Assembly: GCA_910578455.1 (NCBI GenBank)
Contig: CAJTQA010000040.1
Span: 1 to 33,182 of the forward strand
Length of the DNA: 33,182 nucleotides
Direction: 5' to 3'
Source of the DNA: an uncultured Dorea sp.
GTDB lineage: Bacteria > Bacillota > Clostridia > Lachnospirales > Lachnospiraceae
Below are positions 30,695-33,182 of the stretch, in pieces. Made by a program: the position numbers and the translations under genes. Under the pieces are notes generated by a model. That model was given only the letters and a program-made list of their open reading frames with translations. It did not search any database and was not told the origin of the DNA. Positions within the stretch are counted from its first letter, which is position 1, and every line of letters begins with the position of its first letter.

Positions 30695-32302
30695 ATGATT
30701 ACATTGACTGGAAAGAAAGTATCCGAGGGGATTGCCATTGGGAAACTTTCATTTTATAAACGGGATATTAAGGAAATACGCCATATCTATGTAAAAGATG
30801 TTGAGAAAGAGATCTCCCGCCTGCAGAAGGCGAAGGAGAGGGCGTTATTCGAGCTTCAGGAGCTATATGGGATTTCCATACGCGAGGTTGGTAAAGCTAA
30901 TGCGGCAATCTTTGAGCAGCAGCAGGCAATATTGGACACAGATGCGCTCTGGAACAGGATTACAGGCATCATCCTGGAAGATAAGCTGAACGCGGAATAT
31001 GCGGTAAAGACAGCAACGGAAGAATATCTGAAATCAGAGCGTGACAAGGGGAACGAGTCGGACATCCGGGATGTGGCGGTCCGTATGATTCGGATCCTGT
31101 CGCGCAACTGGAAGGATAAGCTGTTCATGGATGAGCCGTTCATCCTTGCGGCAGGCGACCTGTACCCAAGCGAGGCTGTGCAGCTTGACAAGGAGAGGGT
31201 GCTTGGGTTTGTGACGAAATACGGCACGATAAACTCCCATACGGCTATTATTGCCCGGACCAAGGGAATCCCTTCCGTCATTGGCCTTGGCGAGTCCTTA
31301 AAATCCGAGTATGAAGGAAAGACGATCATTATAGACGGTTTTGAAGGGAGAATCTATATCGAGCCGGATTACACGCTGCTCACGAAGATGAAACAGCGTC
31401 AGGATGAGAATCAGGTACATATCACGAACCTGGAGCGGCTGAAAGGAAAAGAGAATATCACCCAGAGCGGGCAGAAAATTGACATATGCGCTAATATCGG
31501 AACCAGGGAGGATATTGAACGGGTTATTCGAAGCGATGCAGGAGGCATCGGGCTGTTTCGGAGCGAGTTCCTCTTTATGGAGAACGGGAACCGGCAGCCC
31601 ACAGAGGAGCAGCAGTTTCAGGCGTATAAGCTTGCGGCGGAGTCAATGGGCATGAACCGCGTCGTCATTCGTACGGCGGATCTGGGAGGAGATAAGAAAG
31701 CAAGTTTCCTGGAATTTGGAAATGAGCCGAATCCAGCCATGGGGCTTAGAGGCATCCGGATATCCCTCGAGAAGGAAGAGATGTTCAAGACGCAGCTAAG
31801 AGCCATACTCCGGGCGGCAATATACGGAAATGTCCAGGTTATGTTCCCGATGATAACTACTGTGGAGGAGGTTGTGCAGGCAAAAGAATATCTGGAAAAA
31901 GTAAAGCAGGAGCTGAAAGCTGAAAAGGTATTTTTTGATGAAAATATCAAAGTGGGCGTGATGATAGAGACGCCGGCAGCAGTTATGCTGAGCGGCGAGC
32001 TGGCAAGGGAAGTTGATTTTTTCAGCATAGGAACCAATGACCTGACGCAGTTTACACTTGGAATGGATCGGAACAACGAGTTGATAATGAATCATTATGA
32101 CACCCACCATCCGGCTCTTCTGAAGATGATCCGCATTGTTGCCAATAACGTCCATCTGGAAGGCAAGAGCATCAGCATCTGCGGGGATCTGGCTGCCGAC
32201 CTGACCATGACGGAATATTTCATACAGATGGGCATTGACGAGCTTTCGGTTGCGCCGGATCAGGTACTGGCTTTGAGGAAGAAGATAAGGGAAATTCAGT
32301 AA
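30695..32302 (+). CDS. ptsI: phosphoenolpyruvate--protein phosphotransferase (PTS enzyme I)
   Basis: Enzyme I takes phosphate from phosphoenolpyruvate and passes it to HPr to start PTS sugar uptake. The protein (535 aa) has the N-terminal HPr-binding domain (KVSEGIAIGKLSFYK, then helical ISRLQKAKERALFELQELYG) and the phospho-histidine H182 in TINSHTAIIARTKGIPSVIG. The PEP-binding barrel has GLFRSEFLFMENGNRQPTEE, RTADLGGDKK, NPAMGLRGIRISL, SIGTNDLTQFTLGMDRNN, and the catalytic cysteine C496 in SICGDLAAD. That last motif differs from the common MCGEMAGD but keeps the cysteine. A good ribosome site (AAAAGGAAG) precedes the ATG at 30695. ptsH, its usual partner, is not adjacent. Confidence 0.93.
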   Translation: MITLTGKKVSEGIAIGKLSFYKRDIKEIRHIYVKDVEKEISRLQKAKERALFELQELYGISIREVGKANAAIFEQQQAILDTDALWNRITGIILEDKLNAEYAVKTATEEYLKSERDKGNESDIRDVAVRMIRILSRNWKDKLFMDEPFILAAGDLYPSEAVQLDKERVLGFVTKYGTINSHTAIIARTKGIPSVIGLGESLKSEYEGKTIIIDGFEGRIYIEPDYTLLTKMKQRQDENQVHITNLERLKGKENITQSGQKIDICANIGTREDIERVIRSDAGGIGLFRSEFLFMENGNRQPTEEQQFQAYKLAAESMGMNRVVIRTADLGGDKKASFLEFGNEPNPAMGLRGIRISLEKEEMFKTQLRAILRAAIYGNVQVMFPMITTVEEVVQAKEYLEKVKQELKAEKVFFDENIKVGVMIETPAAVMLSGELAREVDFFSIGTNDLTQFTLGMDRNNELIMNHYDTHHPALLKMIRIVANNVHLEGKSISICGDLAADLTMTEYFIQMGIDELSVAPDQVLALRKKIREIQ

Positions 32303-32347
32303 TACCATGATCAGCAGCATATTATTGAAGACAAAGGAGATTAAGCT

Positions 32348-33103
32348 ATGTGGACGAGACAACAATTGAAGACAAATGCAAAGATGAATTTTACTAAAAA
32401 TTACTGGCCCTGCGTTGGGGTCTCATTTATAGTGGCGCTTGCAGAGGGTGCCGGAACCGTGTCAAGTACAGCGAATAACGTTAAAAGCTCAATAGAGACT
32501 AACTTCCATGTAAACAGTGCGGGAGTTGCTGCAGGATATTCGGCAGAAGGACTGCCGGACAGCTTTGCGACAGGATTGTTTTCGACGGTCATGCTGTCGG
32601 TTATCCTTGCGATGTTTGTAATCGGTTTAGTCGTAAACATCTTTGTGGTAAGTGTCATTCGTGTAGGAGCTAACGGGTTCTTCGTGAGGAACCAAACAGG
32701 GATGCCGGGAATAGGCGACATCTTCAGGGGATTCAAATCAGGACATTACGGCAATATTGTAGTCACGATGTTTCTTATGAATCTGTATATAACACTGTGG
32801 TCGCTCCTGTTCCTTATCCCGGGAATTATAAAGATGTATGAATACCTGATGGTTCCGTATATCCTTGCCGATAATCCGGGTATGGACCGGAAGGAGGCAT
32901 TTGCCATAAGCAAGCGGATGATGACTGGAGAGAAGTGGAACGCATTTATTCTGCAGCTGTCATTTTTAGGATGGATTTTCCTGTCCATGTTTACATGCGG
33001 CCTGCTGGGAATCTTTTATGTAAGCCCGTATATGGAAGCGACAATGGCAGAGCTGTATGCGTATAACAAAGGAAAAGCTTTTCATGAAGGTTACATTCAG
33101 TAA
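32348..33103 (+). CDS. DUF975 membrane protein
   Basis: The 251-aa integral membrane protein begins with the family segment TRQQLKTNAKMNFTKNYWPC. A membrane segment lies near residues 22-35, another after an exposed loop (VMLSVILAMFVIGLVVNIFV, about 79-99), and further helices lie around 135-160 and 195-225. Conserved pieces are VSVIRVGANGFFVRNQTG and YLMVPYILADNPGMDRKEAF. DUF975 proteins are widespread in Firmicutes and of unknown function. AAAGGAG at 32332-32338 precedes the ATG. Only 45 nt separate it from ptsI with no terminator, so the two may share a transcript. Confidence 0.9.
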   Translation: MWTRQQLKTNAKMNFTKNYWPCVGVSFIVALAEGAGTVSSTANNVKSSIETNFHVNSAGVAAGYSAEGLPDSFATGLFSTVMLSVILAMFVIGLVVNIFVVSVIRVGANGFFVRNQTGMPGIGDIFRGFKSGHYGNIVVTMFLMNLYITLWSLLFLIPGIIKMYEYLMVPYILADNPGMDRKEAFAISKRMMTGEKWNAFILQLSFLGWIFLSMFTCGLLGIFYVSPYMEATMAELYAYNKGKAFHEGYIQ

Positions 33104-33128
33104 GAAATAGACGAAAGAAGGTATGATG

Positions 33129-33151
33129 GCATCTCATATTCAGAAAGATGC
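33129..33151 (+). terminator. weak terminator-like hairpin after DUF975 gene
   Basis: GCATCT (33129-33134) pairs with AGATGC (33146-33151) around an 11-nt loop, followed by ATAATTTTC. The stem is only 6 bp, so function as a terminator is doubtful. Confidence 0.3.
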
Positions 33152-33182
33152 ATAATTTTCAAAAAAATGTCTTACATTAATG

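Noticed and set aside
1..33182. tRNA, rRNA, CRISPR arrays, transposons, riboswitches
   Set aside because: I looked for tRNA-like CCA ends, regularly spaced repeats, transposase motifs and known riboswitch cores and saw none convincing; a covariance-model search would be needed to exclude small RNAs.

Overview
The window looks like a chromosomal segment of a Gram-positive anaerobe of class Clostridia, most likely Lachnospiraceae. The reasons are a PolC-type replicative polymerase, a DUF1385/prmC/prfA block next to rho and rpmE, DUF975 and COG2426 membrane proteins, an indolepyruvate:ferredoxin oxidoreductase operon typical of anaerobes, strong AGGAGG ribosome binding sites and sigma-A type promoters. 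This assignment is inference from gene content. No rRNA, tRNA, CRISPR array, insertion sequence or prophage was recognised.

Region 1 (1-5770) looks accessory and mosaic. An AT-rich RhuM-family gene is followed by a GC-rich two-gene ABC module (ATPase plus a large FtsX-like permease that appears to have lost its last membrane segment). Then comes an AT-rich HTH regulator with a TPR-like C-terminus and its own promoter, whose -35 is overlapped by an inverted repeat.

Region 2 (5800-12206) is housekeeping: rho, rpmE with its own promoter (the -35 overlaps the rho stop codon) and terminator, DUF1385, prmC, prfA and an ABC exporter. PrmC methylates the GGQ glutamine of the release factor encoded next to it.

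Region 3 (12229-16895) is a tight co-directional run: a DUF2156 acyltransferase-like protein, two PLP aminotransferases (the second HisC-like), a COG2426 membrane protein and a PfkB sugar kinase. It converges on a small XRE repressor gene.

Region 4 (16890-18226) is a small regulatory island: the reverse-strand XRE gene, three phased copies of a 17-bp imperfect palindrome, a 77-aa unknown protein, a near-consensus promoter, a three-codon ORF, a membrane-anchored DUF5640-like protein and a terminator. It is the least explained part of the window.

Region 5 (18250-25167) holds ispG overlapping polC, then an EamA transporter and a NimA/pyridoxamine-oxidase-like flavoprotein. Region 6 (25215-30227) is an operon for 2-oxoacid oxidation (iorA, iorB, a PaaK-type CoA ligase, a double ACT protein, an SseB-like protein) closed by an 18-bp hairpin terminator. 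It suggests interconversion of aromatic 2-oxoacids, aryl-acetyl-CoA and aryl-acetates. Region 7 (30325-33182) has a reverse-strand cold-shock gene divergent from ptsI, then a DUF975 protein. No gene-free stretch exceeds about 300 bases.
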